A stretch of 6,358 nucleotides of DNA from Candidatus Latescibacterota bacterium (lineage in GTDB: Bacteria; Krumholzibacteriota; Krumholzibacteriia; Krumholzibacteriales; WJIX01): positions 1-6,358 of the forward strand of contig JAUXHZ010000066.1 of the NCBI GenBank assembly GCA_030621255.1, given 5' to 3'. Made by a program: the position numbers and the translations under genes. Numbering within the stretch: position 1 is the first letter of the stretch; each line of letters starts with the position of its first letter. The notes under the pieces were generated by a model that saw only the letters and a list, made by a program, of their open reading frames with translations, did not search any database and was not told the DNA's origin. Shown here in pieces: positions 1 through 6,358 of the stretch.

Positions 1-897
1 AATTTTACCCCCCGGATTTTCCGGTACAATCTCCCTCAACTTATTAATGGCGGGAATACCGAGACACGCTATACCCGCAACAGCAAGAAAGGAAAGCTCA
101 AAACCTGTATTAAAAATAAGCCTCCTGTCTATAATTACGAGGAAGAATGAACCAAGAATAAGAGAATTAATCAAGTTCGCCCGTACGTTAATATTTCTAT
201 AGAAACTAATTGACAGATATAGCGCGGCCGCCCTCAGAAGTGATGGAGGAAAATCCGCTATTGCTGTGTAGGCAATCACAAATATTGAAACCGTCAATTC
301 TTTCCATCTTTTTGGCACTCGTGCCCTTGATAAAAACGACGATAGCGGAATTACGATCAAACCCAAATGCAGCCCGCTTAAAGCCAAAAAATGAGCTATA
401 CCAAGATAACCGTAACTCTCTCTTAAATCATAAGAAATACCTCTTCTTTCAGCGAGCAATAAGGCTTTCAGCATATTTTGAGCATTTGTTGATATCGGTT
501 CTCTGGAAAGCCGGCCAAGGAATATTTCTCTCATCAATTCCGTCGGCCGCAAACAAATCTCTTCTATCTTTGATAAGCAAGAAGAATATCTGATTCGAGA
601 CCGCGTGGTATCCGGAATCGCTTCCTTTTTTAACCCAGAGGAATCACCGCCTCCCCTATTTCCTTCCATACCATTCATCAATAACACCACCGAAGTTATA
701 CAAATAAGAAAAAAATTATTCCCCGGCGTTAAAGATAATGACCTAGAGTAAACTTTATCTTTCTTACTCTGGACTTTCCGTTGTAAATATGATGATAAAT
801 ACAGAATTAAGAATAGTGCCTGAATAATTACTATGGTAAAAAATGAGGGAACAAAAAGATTTCCGAGCAAATAAAAAGCGGCCCACCACACCAACAT
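1..897 (-). CDS. comEC: ComEC/Rec2-family DNA internalization channel, 3' part outside window
   Basis: A 299-codon open frame runs from ATG at 897 to the left edge without a stop, so the C-terminal half is missing. Family role: ComEC forms the inner-membrane channel for single-stranded DNA in natural transformation. Seen: hydrophobic segments at about residues 3-37 and 60-75, a basic loop at 40-48, then the Competence domain from about 140. Diagnostic motifs are GIAHFLALSGLHLGLI (166-181, compare the family's HLLAxSGLHVG), FPPSLLRAAALYL (216-228) and GFELSFLAVAGI (265-276). A GGGAGGT ribosome site lies 4 nt before the ATG, with an in-frame TAA just upstream, which supports this start. Odd: only about 65 residues separate the third hydrophobic segment from the Competence domain, too few for the usual OB-fold (DUF4131) domain. 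The metallo-beta-lactamase-like domain found in many members would lie outside the window. It lies 106 bp downstream of the GGDEF gene on the same strand. The family call is firm; function in transformation is inferred. Confidence 0.9.
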   Translation of the reverse strand, partial: MLVWWAAFYLLGNLFVPSFFTIVIIQALFLILYLSSYLQRKVQSKKDKVYSRSLSLTPGNNFFLICITSVVLLMNGMEGNRGGGDSSGLKKEAIPDTTRSRIRYSSCLSKIEEICLRPTELMREIFLGRLSREPISTNAQNMLKALLLAERRGISYDLRESYGYLGIAHFLALSGLHLGLIVIPLSSFLSRARVPKRWKELTVSIFVIAYTAIADFPPSLLRAAALYLSISFYRNINVRANLINSLILGSFFLVIIDRRLIFNTGFELSFLAVAGIACLGIPAINKLREIVPENPGGKI

Positions 898-902
898 CAC
901 TT

Positions 903-909
903 ACCTCCC
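903..909 (-). promoter_or_regulatory. Ribosome binding site of the ComEC-like gene
   Basis: On the minus strand GGGAGGT is followed by AAGTG and then ATG at 897. This is close to a perfect Shine-Dalgarno at good spacing. A GTG at 900-898 is also in frame but sits only 3 nt from GGAGG, so ATG is preferred. No clear promoter was found in the 898-1003 gap, so the gene may be read through from the GGDEF gene. Confidence 0.75.
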
Positions 910-1003
910 GCGGCCTTCGATTTTTTTTAACCAACCGCTACCCTTCGGCAGCATCGTATATCACTACTCAATCGCCAACATCCAAACTATATATATTTCA
1001 GAT

Positions 1004-2308
1004 TTAGAAGAAAACAACTTTATTTCTTCCGTTTCTTTTTGCCTTTAACAATGATTTGTCGGCGTTACGGAAAAGCTCCGATTGATTTTTTGCGTCAAGG
1101 GGGAAAATTGAACCTCCAATACTTATTGTAATACTGAGCTCTCTCCCATCTTCAACCTTGTATTCAGTATTCTCAATAACATTCCTTAATCGTTCAGCTG
1201 TTCTCATGGCTGCTTCTTTACTCGCTCCCGGAAGCACTGCGATAAATTCTTCGCCTCCAAAACGTATAAAAAGATCAATTTTTCTTAAATGCCTCTTAAC
1301 CGTTTGAGCGACCAATTTCAATACTTCATCGCCTGTATCATGTCCGTATTTATCATTGAATTCCTTAAAATGATCGATATCCATTATCAAAAATCCAAGG
1401 AATTTTTTGTCCCTTGAGGCTCTTTCAAGTTCCAGTGGAACCTGTGTTTCATAATAATTACGGTTATTTACACATGTGAGTTTGTCGACTGATACCATTT
1501 GTTCCAATTGAATATTATTTTTCAATAACCTGATAATTCCTTCCCCTACAAGATATAAATTAAACAAGATATTTTTACTGATCTCCACGTCGCTAGAGAA
1601 GTGGATTTCCAACACCCCTATTTCTCTGTCAGAAAAAATCAATGGAATCAAAACCAGCCTTTTTACATCGCCGCTTAATTCAAAGAAACTTTTCTTCATT
1701 CCAAGAGGTTCCGAAACAAAAATAACAGCTTTGTTTTTTAAGACTTTTTTGTATAGTTGATTTTTCTTTATATTATCAAAACTTATTTCAAAAATATTTG
1801 TTACGCTATGAGTTCCTAAAATATTAAGTCTGGTATCCAAAATTAGAAAGGCTTTAGTATTAGCCACAATTCTAGGTGATAATGATAACATACTGCTTAT
1901 CTTACTGCCGACAGATCTGGCGCTATTTATGGATAAAGAGGAAATTATCCCGGCAATAACTCCTGGAACAATCTCCTTTCGCTCATCATCCATTCGTTCC
2001 GACGGTAGTTGACCCCATTCGATTTTTGTCATTTCAAGTGTGAATCGTGTTTGGTCTCCTGCTCCTTCATAGTCAAAAAATACTCCAGCCCCCGATTTCC
2101 TAAATCCCTTTTTAATAAAAACACCTTTGGCGCAAAGTTCCTCCATTGAAAGATATGCCTCTTTTATCATCGTGCTTCTCTCATTATGAGCAAGAGCGTC
2201 AATGATACCCTCAAGACGCACTGATGAAAGTAGATCTCTCGGGATAAGGCTTAAAAGGAGTTCGTGATAATCTTTTTCAAATCCCCGCTGCATAATACCT
2301 TCTTGCAT
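1004..2308 (-). CDS. GAF-GGDEF diguanylate cyclase, cytoplasmic
   Basis: This 434-residue protein should make cyclic di-GMP from two GTP. The GGDEF domain occupies about residues 272-434. It has DKLTCVNNRNYY at the entry (275-286), MDIDHFKEFND (309-319) with D310 as a metal ligand and N318 for the base, GHDTGDEVL (322-330) with D327, and the signature GGEEF at 351-355. The inhibitory I-site is present as R342-K-I-D345, six residues before the signature as in PleD, so product feedback inhibition is expected. Residues about 150-262 look like a GAF sensor, with a typical strand pair LVLIPLIFSDREIGVLEIHF at 218-237. Residues 1-145 match no domain I recognise. There is no signal peptide or clear membrane segment. 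Start choice is uncertain: ATG at 2308 has no convincing ribosome site, while ATG at 2293 follows AGAAGG by 4 nt. The gene diverges from the transglycosylase gene. The ligand of the sensor region is unknown. Confidence 0.93.
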   Translation of the reverse strand: MQEGIMQRGFEKDYHELLLSLIPRDLLSSVRLEGIIDALAHNERSTMIKEAYLSMEELCAKGVFIKKGFRKSGAGVFFDYEGAGDQTRFTLEMTKIEWGQLPSERMDDERKEIVPGVIAGIISSLSINSARSVGSKISSMLSLSPRIVANTKAFLILDTRLNILGTHSVTNIFEISFDNIKKNQLYKKVLKNKAVIFVSEPLGMKKSFFELSGDVKRLVLIPLIFSDREIGVLEIHFSSDVEISKNILFNLYLVGEGIIRLLKNNIQLEQMVSVDKLTCVNNRNYYETQVPLELERASRDKKFLGFLIMDIDHFKEFNDKYGHDTGDEVLKLVAQTVKRHLRKIDLFIRFGGEEFIAVLPGASKEAAMRTAERLRNVIENTEYKVEDGRELSITISIGGSIFPLDAKNQSELFRNADKSLLKAKRNGRNKVVFF

Positions 2309-2333
2309 ACCTATAAGGAATCACTATATTCTT

Positions 2334-2411
2334 TTGACGATTAAAGAACGAAAAAAGCACGTCTGCTCCAGTCGTCAATATGCAATCGCCTTATGAAAAC
2401 AGCGTTGCATA
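2334..2411 (-). promoter_or_regulatory. Potential structured 5' leader of the GGDEF gene
   Basis: If the promoter at 2415-2443 is used, the minus-strand transcript starts near 2408-2411 and has a leader of about 100 nt. Two hairpins follow each other. The first pairs TATGCAACGC (2411-2402) with GCG-A-TTGCATA (2389-2379), ten pairs with one bulge and a 12-nt loop. The second pairs TTGACGA (2378-2372) with TCGTCAA (2340-2334). Inside the second lies an alternative small hairpin (2375-2359) followed by a six-U run (2356-2351), resembling a weak attenuator. It shares ACGA with the second stem, so the two folds exclude each other. I recognise no known riboswitch, including the c-di-GMP classes. 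The repeats are seen; the RNA role is inferred. Confidence 0.4.
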
Positions 2412-2414
2412 CTA

Positions 2415-2443
2415 ATTATACAATAAACATAAAATGTTTTCCA
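2415..2443 (-). promoter_or_regulatory. Putative sigma70-type promoter of the GGDEF gene
   Basis: On the minus strand a perfect TATAAT (2420-2415) lies 17 nt after TGGAAA (2443-2438), which matches TTGACA at four of six positions. Transcription would start about 2408, giving a leader of roughly 100 nt before ATG 2308. The promoter sits between the arms of an 8-bp inverted repeat, CGCCTTAT at 2387-2394 and ATAAGGCG at 2452-2459, which could be an operator. Confidence 0.5.
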
Positions 2444-2477
2444 CCCGTCAATAAGGCGTCTAAAGAGGAACAAACAG

Positions 2478-2500
2478 CTTACTCCATGCGAACAAGTAAG
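2478..2500. repeat. Short inverted repeat upstream of the transglycosylase promoter
   Basis: CTTACT (2478-2483) and AGTAAG (2495-2500) are perfect inverted arms separated by 11 nt. They end 20 bp before the -35 box at 2521, a position suitable for a regulator site. Arms this short arise often by chance in AT-rich DNA, so the functional reading is weak. Confidence 0.2.
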
Positions 2501-2520
2501 TTAACACATATTCGATAATC

Positions 2521-2549
2521 TTGATAAATATTGTTTAATCTGCTATATT
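2521..2549 (+). promoter_or_regulatory. Putative sigma70-type promoter of the lytic transglycosylase gene
   Basis: TTGATA (2521-2526) and TATATT (2544-2549) are separated by exactly 17 nt, each with one mismatch to consensus. Transcription would start near 2556. That leaves an 18-nt leader before ATG 2574, with a weak GTGAG ribosome site at 2561-2565, or only about 9 nt before GTG 2565. Confidence 0.6.
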
Positions 2550-2564
2550 TAACTCCAAAAGTGA

Positions 2565-4373
2565 GTGAAACAAATGAAACACAAACATTATATATTTCTA
2601 CTTTTAATAGTGACGCTTTTTTTTCAGGGGTGTTTTCTTTCCTTTGTTGGAAACGGTAAGAAACAAAATTATCCTTCAGATAATTTCTATTTTACTTTTC
2701 CACATCTGATACAGTACCGAAATATATATGATAAAGCCTCCTACTTATATTACTTGGGAGATCTGGAAACTACAATAACCTCTTGCGATTCTTTGCTGAA
2801 AGAAATTATCGAACTAAAGGACACCAACCCTGTTCAGCCATTGTGCCTTCATCTCGATTCATTGGAATCAGCCACACACACACTAAGACAAAAAGCTGTA
2901 GATGAAATGTATCAAAATGGTTGGCAAACTCATGTCGGCGCCCTTCTCGATTCTATCGCGAGAAATCATGTTGTAGAAGAAGAAATAGAGATAATCTACA
3001 ATTGGAGAACCAAACACTGGCTTGATTATTTCCAGGGCAAGGGACGAAGAACTTTTCAGAGATGGCTTGACAGAGTTGGGAAATACCGTGATATCATTGA
3101 GCCTATTCTCGTGGAAAATGAGATAAGCCGTGATTTTCTTTATCTGGCTGTCATTGAAAGCGGCCTGAATCCAACAGCTCGTTCCTATGCTAAAGCAGTT
3201 GGTCCCTGGCAATTTCTAGCAGGTACCGGCAAAGCATTTAATCTTCGAATCAACTGGTGGATCGATGAACGCAAAGATATAATCGCCTCAACATACGCGG
3301 CCGCCCATTATCTAAAACATCTCCACACTCTTTTTGGCGACTGGCAATTGGCTCTCGCTGCCTATAACGCTGGAGAATACAGAGTGGCGCACACAATATC
3401 ACGGCAGAAAACCAAAAATTACTGGCGTTTGAAATTGCCTTATCAGACTCGCTGGTTTGTTCCGAAATTCATGGCTGCGCTGGCTATAGGGCGTTCTCCT
3501 GAAAAATACGGGTTCAGGAAACCGGACATTTCCCCGGTGGAATTTGATATTATTGAAATCAATAAATCTACTGATTTAAGGGTCGTGGCCAAAGCGGCTT
3601 CCTGTACATATTCACGCATAAAGAAGCTGAATCCGGCACTTAACAGATGGGCCACCCCCCCCGGCATGCCAATCAACTTAAAGGTGCCGAAAGGTAAAGG
3701 TTTGAGTGTTCTGAAAGTGTTGTCAAATATAAACCCTTCCGAGCGCGTTTCCTGGCACAGACATATAATTAAACCTGGAGAAACAATATCGACTATAGCT
3801 CTACGGTATGATATCTCGCAATCTGAATTAATCCGAATAAACAAAATCCCCAAACCCCGGTCTATTCGAGCCGGAAAAACGCTTATGGTTCCAGTAAAAG
3901 AAATTCTCGATAATTCAAATACCTCCTATACTTCTTACCGGGAAACACCTAATTTACCCACTAGCATAAAGATTAGAAAGCATAAGGCTCCTTCAGATTT
4001 CAAGAAGCTGGTTTATGAGGTCAAATCCGGTGATAACCTGAGTAAAATCTCTGACAAATTTGATGCTAAGCTCAAACATATAAGATCTTGGAATAACCTT
4101 GAATACTCATCTCTTATTAAACCCGGTCAGAAACTAACAATCTTTGTTCCTCCCGGTTTTGTCAGCACTGCAAGTACCGGCAACAAAATCAGAATGATCT
4201 ATATTGTAAAAAAAGGAGACACACTAAGCTCTATTTGCAGTATTTATAACACTTCTATAGCGAACATTCTGAAATGGAATGAAAGTATAAAAAAGAACAG
4301 ACTCTACCCCGGAGACCGCATAACTATCTTTGTAGATCCTGCTCAGGATTCTTTCTCTTCAGGCATAAAATAG
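2565..4373 (+). CDS. mltD: MltD-like membrane-bound lytic murein transglycosylase with three LysM repeats
   Basis: Family role: cleaves the MurNAc-GlcNAc bond of peptidoglycan non-hydrolytically, giving 1,6-anhydro ends, from a lipid anchor in the periplasm. Numbered from GTG 2565 (602 residues): a basic start and hydrophobic segment (5-20) lead to FQGC with Cys23, a probable though not ideal lipobox. Residues 24-140 are a helical region of unclear role. The SLT domain spans about 180-310, with catalytic Glu198 in AVIESGL, SYAKAVGPWQF (207-217) and LALAAYNAGEYRV (262-274). A degenerate LysM-like part follows (328-377), typical of MltD, then LysM at about 396-443, 482-530 and 544-590. These bind glycan GlcNAc and tether the enzyme to the wall. 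E. coli MltD has two LysM repeats, so this one is longer. ATG 2574 is an equally good or better start than GTG 2565, because it leaves a longer leader after the promoter at 2521-2549. The 3' end overlaps glgC, read convergently, by 31 bp. Confidence 0.93.
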   Translation: MKQMKHKHYIFLLLIVTLFFQGCFLSFVGNGKKQNYPSDNFYFTFPHLIQYRNIYDKASYLYYLGDLETTITSCDSLLKEIIELKDTNPVQPLCLHLDSLESATHTLRQKAVDEMYQNGWQTHVGALLDSIARNHVVEEEIEIIYNWRTKHWLDYFQGKGRRTFQRWLDRVGKYRDIIEPILVENEISRDFLYLAVIESGLNPTARSYAKAVGPWQFLAGTGKAFNLRINWWIDERKDIIASTYAAAHYLKHLHTLFGDWQLALAAYNAGEYRVAHTISRQKTKNYWRLKLPYQTRWFVPKFMAALAIGRSPEKYGFRKPDISPVEFDIIEINKSTDLRVVAKAASCTYSRIKKLNPALNRWATPPGMPINLKVPKGKGLSVLKVLSNINPSERVSWHRHIIKPGETISTIALRYDISQSELIRINKIPKPRSIRAGKTLMVPVKEILDNSNTSYTSYRETPNLPTSIKIRKHKAPSDFKKLVYEVKSGDNLSKISDKFDAKLKHIRSWNNLEYSSLIKPGQKLTIFVPPGFVSTASTGNKIRMIYIVKKGDTLSSICSIYNTSIANILKWNESIKKNRLYPGDRITIFVDPAQDSFSSGIK

Positions 4374-5611
4374 TCACCATCTTTATAATCTTTACGATCG
4401 ACCAGATTATCTCGGGGCGAAGCGGATATAAGACAATTAGTGCCAATCTTAATTCCAGCGGGGATCATGGTTTTTCTCCCTATAAGTGTAATCCCCGAAT
4501 CCAGATAAGTCGGCTGAAGAATATTGGCAACATTCTTGTCCCCATAGCCAATAACAGCCTCTTCTCCAATATCACATCCCTTATCAATAATTGTATTCTT
4601 AATCTTTGCATTTCGCCCAATTTTGCATCTATGAAAGATGATTGAATTTGCAACTGTTGCTCCTTCTTCAATTTCTACTCCCGGGGATATAATAGAAGAA
4701 GAAACATCGCCTTTTATCAAACACCCGCTGCATATCATGGAATTGTTTACTGAAGCGCCTTGTTTAACAACTGTTGGCAAATTCTCATCAGATACCGTCA
4801 AGATATTTGAACTAGAGTAGAGGTTAAATCCTGAGTTGGGGTCAAGCAACTCCTGGCTTGCCTGAAAATAGCTTTTAACGGTTCCGATATCCAGCCAGTA
4901 TCCATCGAATCTATATGCCGCCAATTCTCTATTAGATGTCAGGTAAGGAATAATGTGGTTGCCAAAATCAAGATCCCTGAATTTTCTTTTCAACTTTTTA
5001 AGAATTGAAATTAAAAATTCCCTATTAAAAAGATAGATACCCATCGAAGCAAGATTACTGTCACTTCTATCCGGTTTTTCCTCAAACCGTTTTACAGTTC
5101 CGTCTGAATCCACAGTTGCTATACCACATTGGCTGATAAGTTCATCCGGAACATTAACGACTCCAATTGAAGCTTTCGCGCCGGAATCTACATGTACCTT
5201 TAAAAATCTAGTATAATCTTCCCTATAAACATGATCGCCTGAAAGAATAAGAATATTCTCACAATCCAGTTCTTCCAGCACAGAAAGGTTTTGATACATT
5301 GCATCACCTGTTCCCCTATACCAGTCTGCGCCCCTGTAACCCAGACGTGGATGCAGAAGAGCAAGCCCGCCTTCTCTACGGTCAAGATCCCACGGTTTCC
5401 CTATACCAAGATGCCTGACAAGAGAACGTGAAATATATTGCGTAAGAATAAAAACAGATGAAATTCCGGATTTAACACAATTTGTCAGTGTAAAATCAAT
5501 TATTCTATATTTGCCGGCGAATGGAACTGCGGGTTTCGCTCTATAGCTGGTTAAAATACTTAATCTGTCACCTTTTCCACCCGCTAATATAAAAGCGGCT
5601 AAATCATTCAA
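4343..5611 (-). CDS. glgC: Glucose-1-phosphate adenylyltransferase (ADP-glucose pyrophosphorylase)
   Basis: Makes ADP-glucose and pyrophosphate from ATP and glucose-1-phosphate, the committed step of bacterial glycogen synthesis in the cytoplasm. Its 422 residues are close to the E. coli length of 431. Seen in order: nucleotide-binding LAGGKGDRL (9-17); RAKPAVPFAGKYRIIDF (24-40), which in E. coli holds the activator site; WYRGTGDAMYQNL (97-109); GDHVYREDY with D126, equivalent to catalytic D142; FEEKP (176-180) with K179, equivalent to the glucose-1-phosphate-binding K195; SMGIYLF (189-195); and YWLDIGT (238-244) with D241. The C-terminal part (about 285-400) is a left-handed beta-helix of hexapeptide repeats, used for oligomerisation and allostery. 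The start is TTG, fixed by GGAGG 7 nt upstream. It overlaps the stop of the preceding GlgC-like gene (TTGA), so translation is probably coupled. The gene ends inside the convergent transglycosylase gene. Confidence 0.95.
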   Translation of the reverse strand: MNDLAAFILAGGKGDRLSILTSYRAKPAVPFAGKYRIIDFTLTNCVKSGISSVFILTQYISRSLVRHLGIGKPWDLDRREGGLALLHPRLGYRGADWYRGTGDAMYQNLSVLEELDCENILILSGDHVYREDYTRFLKVHVDSGAKASIGVVNVPDELISQCGIATVDSDGTVKRFEEKPDRSDSNLASMGIYLFNREFLISILKKLKRKFRDLDFGNHIIPYLTSNRELAAYRFDGYWLDIGTVKSYFQASQELLDPNSGFNLYSSSNILTVSDENLPTVVKQGASVNNSMICSGCLIKGDVSSSIISPGVEIEEGATVANSIIFHRCKIGRNAKIKNTIIDKGCDIGEEAVIGYGDKNVANILQPTYLDSGITLIGRKTMIPAGIKIGTNCLISASPRDNLVDRKDYKDGDYFMPEEKES

Positions 5612-6358
5612 GTTATATCCTCCGAGATTACAGACTCAGGTTCAACCATACTCCCTTTGACAACTGTTATACCGCTTGATATTTTAGATCCTTTACCGAT
5701 AATTGTAATCTCTATACCCCCGGAACCAACGCGGCCGTCTCCAACACTTGCTTCTTCTTCAACAATAACCTTTTTATCGATGATCGCCTTTCTAATTACG
5801 GCTTTCCGGTTAACAGTGGAAAAAGGGAATAGAATACTCTCTTCTACGGATGCACCTTCTGATAGATGGACTCCGGGGAATACAATTGAATTTTCAACCC
5901 TTCCCTCAATTGTACAACCATCCGCTATAATTGAATTTTTTACGCTGCACCCCGAAACAAATCTTGTCGGCGGAAGCCCCGTATTTCTCGTAAACAACGG
6001 CAATTCTTTATCAAGCAAAAATGACCGATCCTTTAACAACCTCATAGACGTTTGATAATAAATTGATGAGAAGCCAATGTCCTCCCAAAATGATTCAAAT
6101 TCGTAACATGAAACCATTTTGTTTTTGACTCCGGGTATGAGTATATCAAAAACCAGATCCAGAGGATTATTCTCAAGAGATTTTATAAGGTACTCCCTGT
6201 TAAAAAGGTATATTCCAAGGGATGCGTATTTGTAGCTTGAAGAGCTGGGGTTTTCCTGAAAATCGATAATATCCCCGTTTTTGTTAAGCTTTACCCTTCC
6301 AAGACATTGATTCCGGGAAGGATCAATCTCCTTGCAAACAACTGTAATCGGTTTTGAA
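5608..6358 (-). CDS. GlgC-like paralog, possible GlgD-type subunit, 5' part outside window
   Basis: The frame is open from the right edge (first full codon at 6357) to TGA at 5610-5608, 249 visible codons; the nucleotide-binding N-terminus is missing. It aligns with the last half of the neighbouring GlgC: FQENP against FEEKP, ASLGIYLFNREYLI against ASMGIYLFNREFLI, and FWEDIGFSSIYY against YWLDIGTVKSYF. Beta-helix hexapeptide repeats follow at visible residues about 135-240. The key difference is Asn at visible residue 36 (codon 6252-6250), where GlgC enzymes have the Lys that contacts glucose-1-phosphate. The Asp of WEDIG (residue 93) is kept. By analogy with GlgD of the Bacillus GlgCD enzyme, this may be a weakly active or modulatory partner of GlgC; that is inference. 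It could also be an enzyme with altered substrate preference. The ATG at 6117 is internal and should not be taken as the start, since clear homology continues upstream to 6358. Confidence 0.88.
   Translation of the reverse strand, partial: SKPITVVCKEIDPSRNQCLGRVKLNKNGDIIDFQENPSSSSYKYASLGIYLFNREYLIKSLENNPLDLVFDILIPGVKNKMVSCYEFESFWEDIGFSSIYYQTSMRLLKDRSFLLDKELPLFTRNTGLPPTRFVSGCSVKNSIIADGCTIEGRVENSIVFPGVHLSEGASVEESILFPFSTVNRKAVIRKAIIDKKVIVEEEASVGDGRVGSGGIEITIIGKGSKISSGITVVKGSMVEPESVISEDIT
5619..5623 (-). promoter_or_regulatory. Ribosome binding site setting the TTG start of glgC
   Basis: On the minus strand GGAGG is followed by ATATAAC and TTG at 5611, a 7-nt spacing. It lies within the last codons of the upstream GlgC-like gene. 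The only nearby ATG (5608-5606) is out of frame with GlgC, so the TTG start is well supported. Confidence 0.8.

Noticed and set aside
210..593. Plus-strand open frame of 127 codons
   Set aside because: It lies opposite the ComEC-like gene, whose minus frame carries family motifs over the same bases; the plus frame shows no recognisable features.
937..952. Hairpin GCTGCC-GAAG-GGTAGC (minus strand) between the GGDEF and ComEC genes, considered as a terminator
   Set aside because: On the minus strand it is followed by an A-run rather than a U-run, and the stem is only six pairs with one G-U. In the plus direction the T-run precedes the hairpin.
2323..2328. TATAGT on the minus strand close to the GGDEF start, considered as a -10 box
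   Set aside because: No acceptable -35 hexamer lies 16-18 nt upstream, and the TATAAT at 2415-2420 with a -35 is a better candidate.
223..3315. Identical 11-mer CGCGGCCGCCC in the ComEC-like and transglycosylase genes
   Set aside because: Both copies encode Ala-rich stretches inside conserved motifs (RAAA and YAAAHY), so this is coincidental codon use and not a repeat element.
2883..3853. Minus-strand open frames at 2883-3212 and 3443-3853
   Set aside because: Both are antisense to the catalytic and LysM-linker regions of the transglycosylase, which has clear domain signatures; their translations look like no protein family.
4480..5385. Short open frames at 4480-4671, 4638-4820 and 5200-5385
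   Set aside because: All are embedded in glgC in other frames, with no ribosome sites or motifs noted.
5657..6055. Plus-strand open frame of 132 codons
   Set aside because: It is antisense to the hexapeptide-repeat region of the GlgC-like paralog; its regular look reflects the repeats on the other strand.

Overview
The window reads as an ordinary chromosomal stretch of an AT-rich, Gram-negative-type bacterium. The Gram-negative signal is an MltD-like murein lytic transglycosylase with a probable lipoprotein signal peptide. The phylum cannot be fixed from sequence alone. An uncultured lineage is plausible because the proteins keep family motifs but diverge from well-known model sequences; that is inference.

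Layout. (1) 1-897, minus strand: N-terminal 299 codons of a ComEC/Rec2-family DNA-uptake channel, running off the left edge. It is unusual in leaving almost no room for the OB-fold domain that normally precedes the Competence domain. (2) 1004-2308, minus: a soluble GAF-GGDEF diguanylate cyclase with intact catalytic and I-site residues and an unassigned N-terminal region. (3) 2309-2564: a divergent intergenic region with a good sigma70-like promoter for each flanking gene. It also holds nested inverted repeats that would fold the roughly 100-nt leader of the cyclase mRNA. (4) 2565-4373, plus: the lytic transglycosylase with three LysM repeats. (5) 4343-5611, minus: a complete GlgC (ADP-glucose pyrophosphorylase) that starts at TTG and overlaps the convergent transglycosylase gene by 31 bp at their 3' ends. 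(6) 5608-6358, minus: the C-terminal 249 codons of a second GlgC-like protein, translationally coupled to GlgC and running off the right edge.

How the genes relate. The two GlgC-like genes form a tandem operon. The downstream member keeps the substrate-binding and catalytic motifs. The upstream member has Asn where the sugar-phosphate-binding Lys of the F-x-E-K-P motif should be, so it may be a GlgD-like modulatory subunit of a heteromeric enzyme supplying ADP-glucose for glycogen. The transglycosylase, cyclase and ComEC genes have no obvious functional link to this pair or to one another.

I found no tRNA, rRNA, CRISPR array, insertion sequence, integrase or phage gene, and no convincing intrinsic terminator. 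Nothing here is an evidently new multi-gene system. The best leads are the GlgC paralog pair, the structured cyclase leader and the OB-less ComEC.
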